Source: Deltaproteobacteria bacterium (lineage in GTDB: Bacteria > Desulfobacterota > Desulfobaccia > Desulfobaccales > 0-14-0-80-60-11). From it: DNA of 37,420 nucleotides. The notes under the pieces were generated by a model. It saw only the letters and a list, made by a program, of their open reading frames with translations, searched no databases and was not told the origin of the DNA. Position numbers and translations under genes: made by a program. Below, piece after piece: positions 6,859-16,400 of the stretch. Numbering within the stretch: the stretch's first letter is position 1; each line of letters begins with the position of its first letter. The stretch spans positions 1 to 37,420 of the forward strand of contig VGSJ01000024.1 of NCBI GenBank assembly GCA_016875015.1, in the 5' to 3' direction.

Positions 6859-8481
6859 TCAGCCTTTCCCGGCCAGCGCGGTCAACAGACGGATGACCCG
6901 GGCCGCCACGCCGCTCCCCTGGCACACGGTCTCGGCGATGTCCCGGGGCCCGTGGCAGGCGCCGGCCAGAAAGACCCCCGGCAGGGTGGACTCCAGGGGG
7001 TGCAGGATGGGGTGGCGCTCCTGGTAAAAGCCCAGCCCGTCTTGGGCCGGCGCCAGGTCCGCAAAGGGCAGCGGCTCCCCGGGGGCCTCCAAACCCACGG
7101 CCAGGACCGCCAGATCCACGGCCAGCTCCACCCGCCATCCCATCTCCTGGTCCTCAAAGCCGATAACCGGACGGCCATCGTCGCCCTGATGGATGCGCCC
7201 CGGCAGCCCTTTGATGAACCGGACTCCCGCGGCCTTCGCCCGCAGGTACAGTTCTTCAAAGCCTTTGCCGGAGGTGCGGATGTCGTTAAAGAAAATGGTG
7301 ACCTGGGCGTCCGGCTCATGTTCCAGGGCCAGCATGGCTTCCTTGATGGAGGCGGTGCAGCAATAGCCGGAGCAATAGGGCAAAAACCGCCGGTCCCGGG
7401 AGCCCACGCACTGAATAAAGGCCAGTCGCTGCACCGGTTGGCCCCCGGGGGTTATCAGGCTGCCCAGGGTGGGGCCGGTGGCGCAGACGATCCGCTCGAA
7501 CTCCAGGTTGGTCACCACCCCGGGGATGCGGCCATAGCCGTATTCGCTTTTGATGGCCGGGTCAAAGGGCTTGGCCCCGGTGGCCAGGACAATGGCGCCC
7601 ACGGTGAGCCGGCGCTGGCTGGGCCGGTAGAGGAGATTGATGGCCTGGTGTTCGCAGGCCTGGACGCACATCTGGCAGTCGATGCAGCAGTCCTTCTCGA
7701 TGGTTGCCCGGAGCGGCACCGCCTGGGCGAAAATGATGCGGATGCATTTCCGGGGCTTGAGCCCCAGGTTCCAGCGGCTGGGCACGATCACCGGGCACAC
7801 CGTGGTGCAGGTCCCGCAGCCCACGCACTTGCTCATGTTCACGTAGCGGGGCCTGATGGTGACTTCCACTTCGAAGCTCCCGGCCTGCCCGGCAATGCGG
7901 CTGAGACTGGCATAGCTGAGCAGTTCGATGCTGGGATGGGCGGCCACCTCCACCAGTTTCGGCCCCAGGATGCAGATGGAGCAGTCCAGGGTAGGGAAGG
8001 TCTTGTCCAACTGCGCCATGGCGCCGCCGATGCTCAAGGAGGACTCGGCCAGGTGAACCTTGAAACCGGCGTTGGCCAGGTCCAGGGCGGCCTGGCAGCC
8101 CCCCACGCCGCCGCCGACCACCAGCACCTCCCGGCAGACCGGGACCGCGGGGATTTCCGGCGGCTCCGGCGTTCCGAGGGCCAGGGTAAGGGCGCCCAGC
8201 GCGGCCTCCAGATCAGCCGCAGACCGCACGTCCACCACCAGAAGCTTATCGCCTGCCAGCGCCTGGAAGAATCCGCCATGGATCTCCGGCCCACAGGCGG
8301 CCACCAGCCAGGGCCGGGCCTTGGCGGCCGTCAGTTTTTTTAGTCGCGCCAGTCCGTCCGGCGTGCACAGGGGCGGCGCCAGGTCGGCCTGCACCCCCGC
8401 CTGTTTCAGCCGCGCTGCCAGCTCCCGGCCATCCATCGCCAGGTCGGGGCAGGCGCATATGAGCACTTTTTGCCGGGTCAT
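6859..8481 (-). CDS. hdrA: HdrA-like flavin/iron-sulfur subunit
   Basis: This 540-residue protein of the heterodisulfide reductase subunit A family binds FAD and passes electrons through iron-sulfur clusters. Visible are the Rossmann motif GGGVGG (123-128) and the HdrA signature AQLDKTFPTLDCSICILGPK with Cys167 and Cys170. Two inserted ferredoxin motifs follow (C219/222/225/229, and C265 or C266/269/272/276), then CVGSRD and GVFLAGACHGPRDI near the C-terminus. Unlike full HdrA, its N-terminal 110 residues lack the CHCG module and look degenerate. It is the last gene of the Hdr/Fwd cluster, 104 bases after the tautomerase gene, with a palindrome between. The redox partner is unknown. Confidence 0.9.
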   Translation of the reverse strand: MTRQKVLICACPDLAMDGRELAARLKQAGVQADLAPPLCTPDGLARLKKLTAAKARPWLVAACGPEIHGGFFQALAGDKLLVVDVRSAADLEAALGALTLALGTPEPPEIPAVPVCREVLVVGGGVGGCQAALDLANAGFKVHLAESSLSIGGAMAQLDKTFPTLDCSICILGPKLVEVAAHPSIELLSYASLSRIAGQAGSFEVEVTIRPRYVNMSKCVGCGTCTTVCPVIVPSRWNLGLKPRKCIRIIFAQAVPLRATIEKDCCIDCQMCVQACEHQAINLLYRPSQRRLTVGAIVLATGAKPFDPAIKSEYGYGRIPGVVTNLEFERIVCATGPTLGSLITPGGQPVQRLAFIQCVGSRDRRFLPYCSGYCCTASIKEAMLALEHEPDAQVTIFFNDIRTSGKGFEELYLRAKAAGVRFIKGLPGRIHQGDDGRPVIGFEDQEMGWRVELAVDLAVLAVGLEAPGEPLPFADLAPAQDGLGFYQERHPILHPLESTLPGVFLAGACHGPRDIAETVCQGSGVAARVIRLLTALAGKG

Positions 8482-8568
8482 AATACCGTTTTCGGTTTTC
8501 GGTTTTCTGCTAAAAAAACTGTTAATATCAATAAGTTAGTTATCGAGTTGGTTGCATTTGAATGTATG

Positions 8569-8585
8569 GTGCGTAAAACGCACCC
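8569..8585. repeat. GGTGCGT(AAAA)CGCACC-type palindrome
   Basis: GGTGCGT and CGCACC arms abut the tautomerase stop codon. Related units occur at 21077-21121 and 30431-30478, some with GGCGCGT...ACGCGCC arms. Confidence 0.75.
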
Positions 8586-8789
8586 TCACTTGCTCTTCCG
8601 CCTGATGACACTCACCGTCTCTCCGCCAATGCCCCAGTTGTCGGTTTCCACCTCATCAATCACGACCACGGTGGTGGCGGGATTTTTCCGCAGCACCTTA
8701 ACCAACAGATCGGTAACTCCCTTAATGAGTTCGGCTTTCTGTCCCGGCGTCGCCCCATCTCTGGTGATCTTGATATTTACGAACGGCAT
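8586..8789 (-). CDS. 4-oxalocrotonate tautomerase family protein
   Basis: This small 67-residue protein begins MPFVNIKITRDGATPGQKAE. The tautomerase family uses the N-terminal Pro, exposed after Met removal, as catalytic base, and Pro2 is present. The length and the pattern of one beta strand, a helix (KAELIKGVTDLLVKVL) and a second strand (ATTVVVIDEV) fit. The WGIGGETVS segment matches the conserved C-terminal part. The start is fixed by a strong AGGAGG six bases upstream; longer readings of the frame run into the hdrA-mvhD gene and are rejected. It lies between two hdrA genes, 22 bases after the first, so co-transcription is likely. Its substrate is unknown. Confidence 0.88.
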   Translation of the reverse strand: MPFVNIKITRDGATPGQKAELIKGVTDLLVKVLRKNPATTVVVIDEVETDNWGIGGETVSVIRRKSK

Positions 8790-8811
8790 ACCGTCCTCCT
8801 GATTCTCCGAA

Positions 8812-11205
8812 TTAAGGCAAGCCGCTTGTCGGATCTTGCGACTTTCCCTTTTCGCCTTTTTCCCTTTTCGCCTTTTCCCCCGCAATTTTCTCGTCCATCT
8901 CCCGGATGACCTGCTGAAAGTTCTTGCCCTCCGTGGCGGAAATCCACTCCAGGCGAAGGCGCGCCGGGTCGATGCCCTGCTTGGCCAGCTTAGGCGCAAG
9001 TTTTTCGATGCGGGCCTGGGCCCTGAGGTTCCCGGCCATGTAATGGCAGTCCCCCGGCGGGTGGCAGCCCGAGACCAGCACCTGGCCGGCGCCTTGCGCG
9101 AAGGCATGGAGGATGAACTTGGGATGGACCCGCCCGGCGCACATGGTCCGGATAATCCTCACCGCCGGTGGGTATTGCAGCCGGGAAACCCCGGCGAAAT
9201 CCGCCCCGGCATAGGAGCACCAGTTACAGCAGAAGGCCAAAATCTTCTCCTGGGGATTAGCCGCCAGGGCCTCATCAATCTGGGCCAGGATCATCTCGTC
9301 GGTAAAGCCCCGGGCGATGACAGCGCCGCTGGGGCAGGCCCCGGCGCAGACCCCGCACCCTTTGCAAGCCGCGGTGATGATCCGGGCTTGACGAGTTTTC
9401 CCTTCTCCCACCATTTCCACGGCCTGGAACGGGCATTCCTGGTAACAGCTCTCGCAGCCGATGCACCTGCCCGGGTCCACCGCGCAAATCAGGCCGTCCA
9501 GGGTGATGGTGTCGTGGGCCATGAGGGCCAAAATCTTGCCCGCGGCCCCGGAGCCTTGGGTAATGGACTCGGCCAGGTCCTTGGGGCCCTGACAGGCCCC
9601 GGCCAAGTAGATGCCGTCCAGCACCGTCTCCAGGGGGCGCAGCTTGGGGTGGGCTTCCATGAAAAAACCGTCTGGCGTCACCGGCAGCTTCAGCGCCTCC
9701 CTGAGGGCGGCGCCGCCCCCCGGCGTCATGCCCACCGCCAGGACCATTAGGTCCACCCGGTCCCGGCTCACCCACTGCCCCAGTTCCTGGTCCGCCTCGA
9801 GCACCACCCGGCCCGCCTCACCCGGCCGGATATCCCGCACCTGGGCCCGCATGAACCCGATGCCCGCCTCCCGGGCCTGGGTGTAAAGGGCCTCCCACTC
9901 CTTCTTGACCGTCCTGATATCCCGGTAATAGATGCGGATGCGGGCCTGGGGCAGGCGGGCCTTCAGTTCTAGGGCCTGCTTCAAGGCCGTGGGGCAGCAG
10001 ACCCGGGAGCAGTAGCGGTTCCCCTCTGCTTCCCGGGAGCCGACGCACAGGACAAAGGCGATGTCCCGGGGCTCGACGGTCGCCCCATTTGCCAGCACCC
10101 GGCCCCCGGTAGGCCCCCGGGGGTCCAGCAGTCGTTCCAGGGTAACCGTGGTGATGACCTGGGGCTGGGCGGCCCAGGCTTCGTAACGGCTGCCCGCCGG
10201 CGTAAAGGGCGCAAAGCCCGTGGCCACCACGATGCTCCCCACCTTTAGGGTATGCTCGATCTCCCCCTCGGCCTCCAAGGTGATGGCCTGGCGGGGACAG
10301 GCCAGGACGCACAGCCCGCAACGGTCGCAGTGCAACGCATCCACCACATAGCGGGCCGGAAAGGCCGTGGGCGACGGCCGGTAGATGGCCGCCCTCAGAC
10401 CTCGGCCCGGTCCCCGGTCATCCGGGACCTCAACCGGGCAGACCGCGGCGCACTCGCCACAGAGGTCACAGTCTTGGGTGACCCGCGGCCGGGCTTGCCT
10501 GACCAACACCTGGTAGTTGCCCAGGTGGCCGCCCACTTCGGTGACGGAACTGTCGGTGAGCACCGCGATGCCGGGGTTGAGCGTCACCGCGGCCATCATG
10601 GGGCTGATGAGGCTCACGATGCTCTGGCCCTGGGGAAAGGTCTTGTGCAACCGGTTGGCCATGCCTCCCAGCACCGGGGCGCGCTCCACCAGGGTCACGG
10701 GGATCCCGGCGTGGGCGATGTCCAGGGCAGCCCGGAGACCCGCCGGGCCCCCGCCGATCACCAGGGCGGCGCGGGTCAGGGGCACCTGGCGCTGGGCCAG
10801 GGGGACCGCGTCCCGCACCTTGGCCAGCCCCATGCGGATCAACTCCAGGGCCTTCACCAACGCCGCGGCCGGTTCCCGGGCGTGCACCCAGGAGCAGTGC
10901 TCCCTAATGTTGACGATTTCCAGGAGATAGGGATTGACGCCGTTTTCGGCCAACAGGCGCCGAAAAGTGGGCTCGTGGAGCTTGGGCGAGCAGGCCGCCA
11001 CCACCATGCGGTTCAAACCGAACTGCTGGATATCTTTGGCTATATCCTTCTGGCCCGCCTCGGAGCACGAGTAGAGATGATCCCGGCACACCGCCACCCC
11101 CGGCCAACCCCGGGCCGCGTCCGCCAGGGCCTCAGGGCTGATGACCCCGGCAATGTTGTGCCCGCAGTGGCAAATATAGAGGCCGATTCGGAGGTCGTCG
11201 CTCAT
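8812..11205 (-). CDS. hdrA: HdrA-MvhD fusion
   Basis: This 797-residue fusion has an N-terminal HdrA module with CHCG at 12-15 and AACSPKLHEPTF at 70-81. The Rossmann motif GGGPAG lies at 151-156, with ferredoxin motifs at C236/239/242/246 and C293/296/299/303. The C-terminal part has two more ferredoxin motifs (CIGCESCYQECP, CKGCGVCAGACP) and an MvhD/FlpD domain (FCCNWCSYAGAD, RTMCAGRV, SGCHPPGDCHY) that normally holds a 2Fe-2S cluster and links HdrA to a hydrogenase or formate dehydrogenase. In the usual DCSxCIL signature the cysteines are replaced (GQSIVSLISP). The last residues, KREKGEKGK, are encoded by the GGCGAAAAGG-type simple repeat. It is probably an entry or exit point for electrons in the complex. 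Confidence 0.93.
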   Translation of the reverse strand: MSDDLRIGLYICHCGHNIAGVISPEALADAARGWPGVAVCRDHLYSCSEAGQKDIAKDIQQFGLNRMVVAACSPKLHEPTFRRLLAENGVNPYLLEIVNIREHCSWVHAREPAAALVKALELIRMGLAKVRDAVPLAQRQVPLTRAALVIGGGPAGLRAALDIAHAGIPVTLVERAPVLGGMANRLHKTFPQGQSIVSLISPMMAAVTLNPGIAVLTDSSVTEVGGHLGNYQVLVRQARPRVTQDCDLCGECAAVCPVEVPDDRGPGRGLRAAIYRPSPTAFPARYVVDALHCDRCGLCVLACPRQAITLEAEGEIEHTLKVGSIVVATGFAPFTPAGSRYEAWAAQPQVITTVTLERLLDPRGPTGGRVLANGATVEPRDIAFVLCVGSREAEGNRYCSRVCCPTALKQALELKARLPQARIRIYYRDIRTVKKEWEALYTQAREAGIGFMRAQVRDIRPGEAGRVVLEADQELGQWVSRDRVDLMVLAVGMTPGGGAALREALKLPVTPDGFFMEAHPKLRPLETVLDGIYLAGACQGPKDLAESITQGSGAAGKILALMAHDTITLDGLICAVDPGRCIGCESCYQECPFQAVEMVGEGKTRQARIITAACKGCGVCAGACPSGAVIARGFTDEMILAQIDEALAANPQEKILAFCCNWCSYAGADFAGVSRLQYPPAVRIIRTMCAGRVHPKFILHAFAQGAGQVLVSGCHPPGDCHYMAGNLRAQARIEKLAPKLAKQGIDPARLRLEWISATEGKNFQQVIREMDEKIAGEKAKREKGEKGKSQDPTSGLP

Positions 11206-11218
11206 AAAAATTTGGGGG

Positions 11219-11253
11219 GAAAAGGCGAAAAGGCGAAAAGGCGAAAAGGGAAA
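11219..11253. repeat. Tandem AAAAGGCG decamer-like repeats
   Basis: GGCGAAAA units are repeated about three times in direct tandem. Related tracts in the opposite orientation lie at about 8847-8880, 11651-11690 and 12790-12830, always at gene borders of the Hdr cluster. They are too short and have no spacers, so they are not CRISPR. Confidence 0.7.
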
Positions 11254-11269
11254 ATAAAAAACCAGATTT

Positions 11270-11653
11270 TCATCGGTCCGATGCCCTCAATGATTTAATC
11301 TGATTCGATAAATACCGGCTTAATTCTAACACCGCCTGGCGCAAGGCCTCATGTTGAGACGGTTTCAGATAACCGAGTTCGGCAGCCACATTTAAGAGGC
11401 TGCGAACCTCTCCGGTTGAGCCCTTGGCATAATTCAGGAAACTGAGATATTCCTTCCTGGAGGAGCGTTCAAACCCTTCGGCGATATTGGTGGGAATCGA
11501 GATGGCCGCGCGGCGCAATTGGTCCCGCAGGGCAAAATCCCTGCATAGCTCACCCTCTCTACTGATAAGATAAACCTGCTTGACGATCTCCATGCCTTTC
11601 TGCCAGACCAGGAGATCCTCAAATCTTTCCACCTTTTTTCGCTTCTCTGTCAT
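11270..11653 (-). CDS. Four-helix-bundle protein (23S rRNA intervening-sequence family)
   Basis: This 127-residue protein matches the family first noticed as reading frames in 23S rRNA intervening sequences. The family hallmarks are FEDLLVWQKGMEIV near the N-terminus, LRDQLRRAAISIPTNIAEG in the middle, and a helical C-terminus (YLSFLNYAKGSTGEVRSLL). Members form a pentameric four-helix bundle of unknown cellular role. It interrupts the Hdr/Fwd cluster between the polyferredoxin and hdrA-mvhD, and both sides carry the same AAAAGGCG tracts. This suggests a late insertion rather than a functional member of the complex; that is inference. Confidence 0.9.
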   Translation of the reverse strand: MTEKRKKVERFEDLLVWQKGMEIVKQVYLISREGELCRDFALRDQLRRAAISIPTNIAEGFERSSRKEYLSFLNYAKGSTGEVRSLLNVAAELGYLKPSQHEALRQAVLELSRYLSNQIKSLRASDR

Positions 11654-11683
11654 TTCCCTTTTCGCCTTTTCCCCTTTTCGCCC

Positions 11684-12526
11684 TTATTTATTTACCAGTT
11701 TCGCCACCGCCGTTTCCCAGGCGTGGGAAAACTCCCCGGGTTCCGCCACCACTTCCTCCCGGACCAGGGTGATGGCCTCGTCGTCGCAGATGTTGACGCA
11801 GACCCCGCAGAAGGCGCAGTTCTCCACCCGGAAGCCGACTCGGTTCCCCTCCCGAACGATGGCCTTCACCGGACAGAGATCGATACACTTCACGCAGTCC
11901 GGCGGGCACTTGTGGTCGTCGATGACCAGGCGGCCGCGGAATTGGGGGTTGACGGCAATGGCTTCGTACTCGCACACCGTCAGGCACTGGGTGCACCGGA
12001 GACACAGGTCGGGAGAAGGCCAAGTCTGGCCCGCGGCCTCATCCAAGACGATGGCCTGGCGGGGGCAGGCGGCCAGACACTTGTGGCACTGCTTGGGGCA
12101 CTCCGTCAGATCGTTGGGCGCCAGCTTGAGTTGTTGGCGGCACCAGTGCTCCTCCCCGTCGGGGGCCGCCGGACAGGGCAGGAGGCACCGGCTCTTGTCC
12201 ATGTCGATCTTGGGGAGAAACGGCGCCAGCCCCTGATGGTCCGCCATGATGGTCTTGGCTTCGCCGTTGTAGCTCAGGGTCACCGCCGCCACCGGGCAGA
12301 AATGAGCGCAGATCTCGCACATCAGGCAGAGGCGGGGGTCGATGGTGATGTCCAGGCCATCGTCCCCGCAAATAATAATGACCGCCTCCCGGGGGCAGAC
12401 TTTGGCGCAGATGTCGCACTTCAGGCAGACAACCTTGTCCAGGCGCAACTGCACCGTATCGACGAACAGCGCGAGCGTCAATTCCAGCTGCGTGGCGGTT
12501 TCGCGTTTGATAACCCGGGGGATCAT
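11684..12526 (-). CDS. Six-cluster polyferredoxin (FwdF/MvhB-like)
   Basis: This 280-residue soluble protein has six cysteine motifs for 4Fe-4S clusters: CLKCDICAKVCP, CLMCEICAHFCP, CPKQCHKCLAACP, CLRCTQCLTVCE, CPPDCVKCIDLCP and CAFCGVCVNICD. The third and fifth use a C-x3-C-x2-C-x3-C spacing, unlike the standard C-x2-C-x2-C-x3-C. An extra Cys-containing linker (CLLPCPAAPDGEEHWC) sits in the middle. Such proteins act as electron wires in formylmethanofuran dehydrogenase (FwdF) and hydrogenase/Hdr complexes (MvhB). Beside fwdA/fwdB-like and hdrA genes, a wiring role in a single large complex is a reasonable inference. No clear ribosome-binding site precedes the ATG. Confidence 0.88.
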   Translation of the reverse strand: MIPRVIKRETATQLELTLALFVDTVQLRLDKVVCLKCDICAKVCPREAVIIICGDDGLDITIDPRLCLMCEICAHFCPVAAVTLSYNGEAKTIMADHQGLAPFLPKIDMDKSRCLLPCPAAPDGEEHWCRQQLKLAPNDLTECPKQCHKCLAACPRQAIVLDEAAGQTWPSPDLCLRCTQCLTVCEYEAIAVNPQFRGRLVIDDHKCPPDCVKCIDLCPVKAIVREGNRVGFRVENCAFCGVCVNICDDEAITLVREEVVAEPGEFSHAWETAVAKLVNK

Positions 12527-12862
12527 GTCATTTTCAAAAGGTACTATTAATGGTTCACGCAGCTTTAAGTCAGGATTCTATCAATTGTCGCCGCAGGCTT
12601 TACCGTAAAAACCCAAATCCCCCTAAATCCCCCTTTGCCAAAGGGGGGCAGGGGGGATTTTCATCCCCTGCTGATGACCGATATCGGTCATGAACCTTTG
12701 GCCTGCGTCAGCACAGGCTGGAAAGCCGGTGCCACCAAAAACTTTCAAGGCAAGAGCCTGTCAACCTGAGGAAACTCTTGCTTGTCTCCCGTTTCGCCGT
12801 TTTTCCTTTTCCCCTTTTCACCCCTAATCTTTTAACCTGTTTAGCCCTTTCCCCTTACTTCC
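12527..12862. repeat. Gap with repeats of three families
   Basis: No gene is seen. It holds a CCCCCTTTG...CAAAGGGGGG palindrome (12609-12661), a decayed copy of the CACAGGCTGGAAGCCTGTGC family followed by GCCACCAAAAACTTT (12710-12745), and a TTTTCGCC-type tract near 12790-12830. The flank GGTGCCACCAAGAACTTTTC reappears near 30519. Confidence 0.7.
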
Positions 12863-13282
12863 TCACTTCTTCTTCCCTTCCAGCTTCCGGTGGTACTCCT
12901 TCGCCGTGAACTTCAACTGGCGGCGGCGCAGGTTGAGCTTCACGTCGGGAAACTGCACCAGGAGCAGTTCGTACTTGTCGCAGGGCGAAAGGTCCGGGCA
13001 CTGATAGCAGTGGTTCAGGCCCCGGGCCTGGGCGCAGACCCGGATGGGGCAATCCTCCAGGCCCCGACCGTCCTTGCAGCCGGGGCATTCCGCGTGGGCC
13101 AGGAACCATTCCAGCCCCTGCCTGAACTCCGGCAGGCTGAAGCCGTCCGGCCCGGGAAAGCAGTGGAGCCAAACGTTGGCCCGGACCTGGTCCAGGTAGC
13201 CCTTCAGCCGGGCAACGGTTTCCAGGAAACCGGGGTTGCCCAACTGGCAATCGTCACACAGACCGCAATAACTCTCTCTCAT
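12863..13282 (-). CDS. Cys-rich DUF3795-like protein
   Basis: This 139-residue cytoplasmic protein begins MRESYCGLCDDCQLG. It carries cysteine pairs in CGLCDDC, HAECPGCKDGRGLEDCPIRVC and HCYQCPDLSPCDKY, the pattern of the DUF3795 family, which probably binds a metal or iron-sulfur centre. The function is unknown. The ATG at 13282 is preceded by AGGAG at good distance; an 18-residue upstream extension starts in non-coding sequence and is rejected. The Lys/Arg-rich C-terminus (KEYHRKLEGKKK) is notable. The gene sits between the tandem hdrA gene and the polyferredoxin, so it may be an accessory or maturation factor; this is weak inference. Confidence 0.75.
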   Translation of the reverse strand: MRESYCGLCDDCQLGNPGFLETVARLKGYLDQVRANVWLHCFPGPDGFSLPEFRQGLEWFLAHAECPGCKDGRGLEDCPIRVCAQARGLNHCYQCPDLSPCDKYELLLVQFPDVKLNLRRRQLKFTAKEYHRKLEGKKK

Positions 13283-13392
13283 GGCCTTTCTCCTGTAAGA
13301 AGCCTTCAGCCGGCAGCCGGCAGCTTTGATGATCAAAGGGCTGCTGCTGTTCGTGGGGGTGCGCCCTGACCACCATAATTCTTCAATTGTTC

Positions 13393-13423
13393 TGTAGGGG
13401 CGGGTTTTAAACCCGCCCCTACC
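13393..13423. repeat. GTAGGGGCGGGTTT palindrome
   Basis: The arms GTAGGGGCGGGTTT and AAACCCGCCCCTAC are perfect and adjoining. A second identical copy lies at 24903-24933 in front of bioF, and a decayed one is near 16593-16621. Confidence 0.85.
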
Positions 13424-13489
13424 ACAGCCGCCAACGACTTATGTCAGCCTTGATATTAGTTTACTACTCCGGAAAAATTTTGCCGACCA

Positions 13490-16400
13490 TTAAGCGCCGC
13501 CGGTCCTCATCTCGCCGCCGCAGGCCGCCTCGATCTGGGCGGACAACTCCGGCTCGGCGCCCCGGCTCATGTGGATGGCCCCGGCCGGACACTCCGCGGC
13601 GCAGACCCCGCAGCCCCGGCAGATCTCGAGGCGCACCTCCGGCTTCGCATCCGAGAGCGCCACCGCCCCGAAGGGGCAAATTTCAACGCATGCCAGGCAG
13701 CGGCGGCATGCCTCCGGGGTGATCCTGGCCACCGTTTCGCTCGCCAGCAGTTCCGTCTGGAACAGAATCCCGGCGGCCCGAATCGCCGCGGCCTGGGCCT
13801 GGGCCGCAGTTTCCCCCAGGCTCTTGGGATAGTGGGCCACCCCGCAGAGAAACACCCCTTCGGTAGCCGAGTCCACCGGCCTGAGCTTCTGGTGGGCCTC
13901 CTGGAGCCACCCGTCCAGGGTCCGGGCGACTCGCAATTGCTGGGCCAGGTTATCGCTCCCCTCCGCGGGTTCGATCCCCGCGCTCAAAACCACCAGGTCC
14001 GCGGGCAAAGCCACTTCCTGGCCCAAAAGCTCATCTTCCACCCAGACCGTGAGGGGCCGCCGCCGGGCCGCGGTCACCCGGATGGGCCGCGCCGCCTCAA
14101 AGGGAATGAACGTCACTCCCCGGTCTTTGGCTTTCACATAGTAACTTTCCCGAAATCCATAGGCCCGGAGGTCCCGGTAGAGGACGGTGATCTCCATCAG
14201 GGGATAGCGTTCCTTGAGCAGGAGGGCGTTCTTGAGGGCCTGGGAGCAGCACAGGCGGCTGCAATAGGGGTGGTCCGGTTCCCGTGACCCCACGCACTGG
14301 ATCATCACCAGGCGCCGCACCTTGGGCAAATCCAGATCGCCAAAATTGATCTTCCCCTCCAACTCCCGCTGGGTGAGCACCCGGGGGTCCTCTCCGTAGA
14401 GATAGCGGCCCTGGGGCCGAAACTCCCGGCCCCCGGTGGCCACGACGATGACCCCGTGCGACAGTTCCCGATCCTTAAAGCCGTTCAGGGTGAAGCGGCG
14501 CACGGTGCTCCTGAACTGCCCCACGTGCCCCGTGAGCTTAAGCAGTTCGGTCTGGATGCGGACTTCGAGGTTGGGATGGTTGTAGACTGCGGTCTGAAGC
14601 TCGTGGAGAAATTCCTGCGGGTCCGGGCCTTCCAGGGTAAAAAACAGCTCCCGGGCCAGGCCCCCCAGGGAGTTCTCCCGTTCCACCAGGTAGGTGTGAA
14701 AGCCCTGGTCCGCCAGGGTCAGGGCGGCGTTCATCCCGGCCACGCCGCCCCCCAGCACCAGGGCCCGGGGAATCACCGGAAAGCTCCGGGGCTGAATGGG
14801 CGTCAGGACCGCCGCCCGGGAGACCGCCATGGCGACCAGGTCCAGGGCCTTGGTCAGGGCGGCAGCAGGGTTCGTCTGATGGACCCAGGCGCACTGCTCC
14901 CTTATATTGGCAAAGGCAAAGTAGCCCGGGTTCAGGCCGGCGGCGGCCAAGACCTCCCGGAACACCCCTTCGTGGGTCCGGGGACTGCAGGCGGCCACCA
15001 CCACCCGGTTGAGCCTTAGGGTCTGGATGGCCTCCCGCATCCGGGTGGTGGACTCCACCGCGCAGGAAAACAGGTTGTCTTCAACCAAGGCGACTCCGGG
15101 CAGCTGCGCTACGGCAGTCGATAGTTTCGCCAGGTCAATGGTCTTGGCGATATTGGCGCCGCAGTGACAGAGAAAGACTCCGATCCGGGGAGGAAATTCC
15201 GCCACCCGGCTTAAAGCCGGCTTCGTCTTGGTGGCCCAGGTGCGGTTGGCGGTAGTGAGCAGCTGGGAGGCTACCGCGGCCGCGGCGCCGGCGGTGGTCA
15301 CGGATTCGGGGATGTCCATGGGTTCCCGGGCGGCGCCGCACACGAGCACGCCGGTCCGGGCGGTGGTCACCTGGAGCAACGGCGAGGTCTTAATGAACCC
15401 GTGCTCATTGAGCCCCACCCCCAGGCGCCGGGGGAACCTTGGCAGCGCTCGCCCGGGCCGAAGCCCCACGGACAAGACCGCCATATCAAAGGGCTGCTCC
15501 CGGGGCCTGCCGCGGGCGTCGGCAAAGCGCACCAGTACTCCGCCCTGGGGCCGGGGAGTCACGGCGGTCACCCGGGAGCGGACCAGGCCGACGCCGTGCC
15601 CCCGGGCTTGCTCCAGATAACTTTCATACCCCTTGCCCTGGGCCCTCAGGTCCATATAAAAAATGGTGGATTCCACCCGCCGGGCGCTGATTTCCCGGGC
15701 CACCAGGGCTTCCTTGAGGCCGGCCATACAGCACACCGTCGAGCAATATGCCGCGCCGGCCTGGGGGTCCCGGGACCCCACGCACTGGATGAAGGCCAGG
15801 CGGGCGGGTTCGGTGTGATCCGACGGCCGCAGCAGCTTGCCGCCATGAGGGCCGGTGGCGCTCAGCAACCGCTCGAACTGGACACTGGTCACCACGTCGG
15901 GATGCCCGTACCCGGGGAAATCCTCGGCCGGCGCCGGGGCCGCACCCAGGGCCAAAATGATGACCCCCACGGACTCCGTCCATTCCTTTGCCGCGTCTTT
16001 AAGATTTATGGCTTTAGCCGGGCAGACCTTGATGCAGGCCTCGCAACTTTTCCCCCGGAACACCCGGCAGGCCTCCGGGGAGATATACGCCGCCTGGGGG
16101 ATGGCCTGGGGGAAGGGCAGGTGAATGGCCTTGGTCTGGCTGAGCCCGAGATTATACGGGTCCGGGAGACTCTGGGGGCACACCCGGGCGCATTCGCCGC
16201 AGCCGGTGCACTTGCCCACGTCCACGAACCGGGGCCTCCGGCTTAAGAGGACCTGAAAATCCCCGGCCCGGCCTTTGACCTCTATGGCCTGGGTGGACGT
16301 CTGGATCGTGATGAGGGGATGGCGGGAGATTTCCAGCATCCGGGGGCTCAGGATGCACATAGCGCAGTCGTTAGTGGGGAAGGTCTTGTCCAACTGCGCC

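Noticed and set aside
6952-8343. Long open frame on the plus strand opposite the third hdrA
   Set aside because: Antisense shadow; HdrA cysteine motifs on the minus strand are decisive.
11219-11253. Possible CRISPR array from AAAAGGCG tandem units
   Set aside because: Units are about 9-10 bases, directly adjoining, with no spacers and no cas genes.
13393-13423. Palindrome as an intrinsic terminator
   Set aside because: No T-tract follows on either strand, and an identical copy occurs inside the bio operon.
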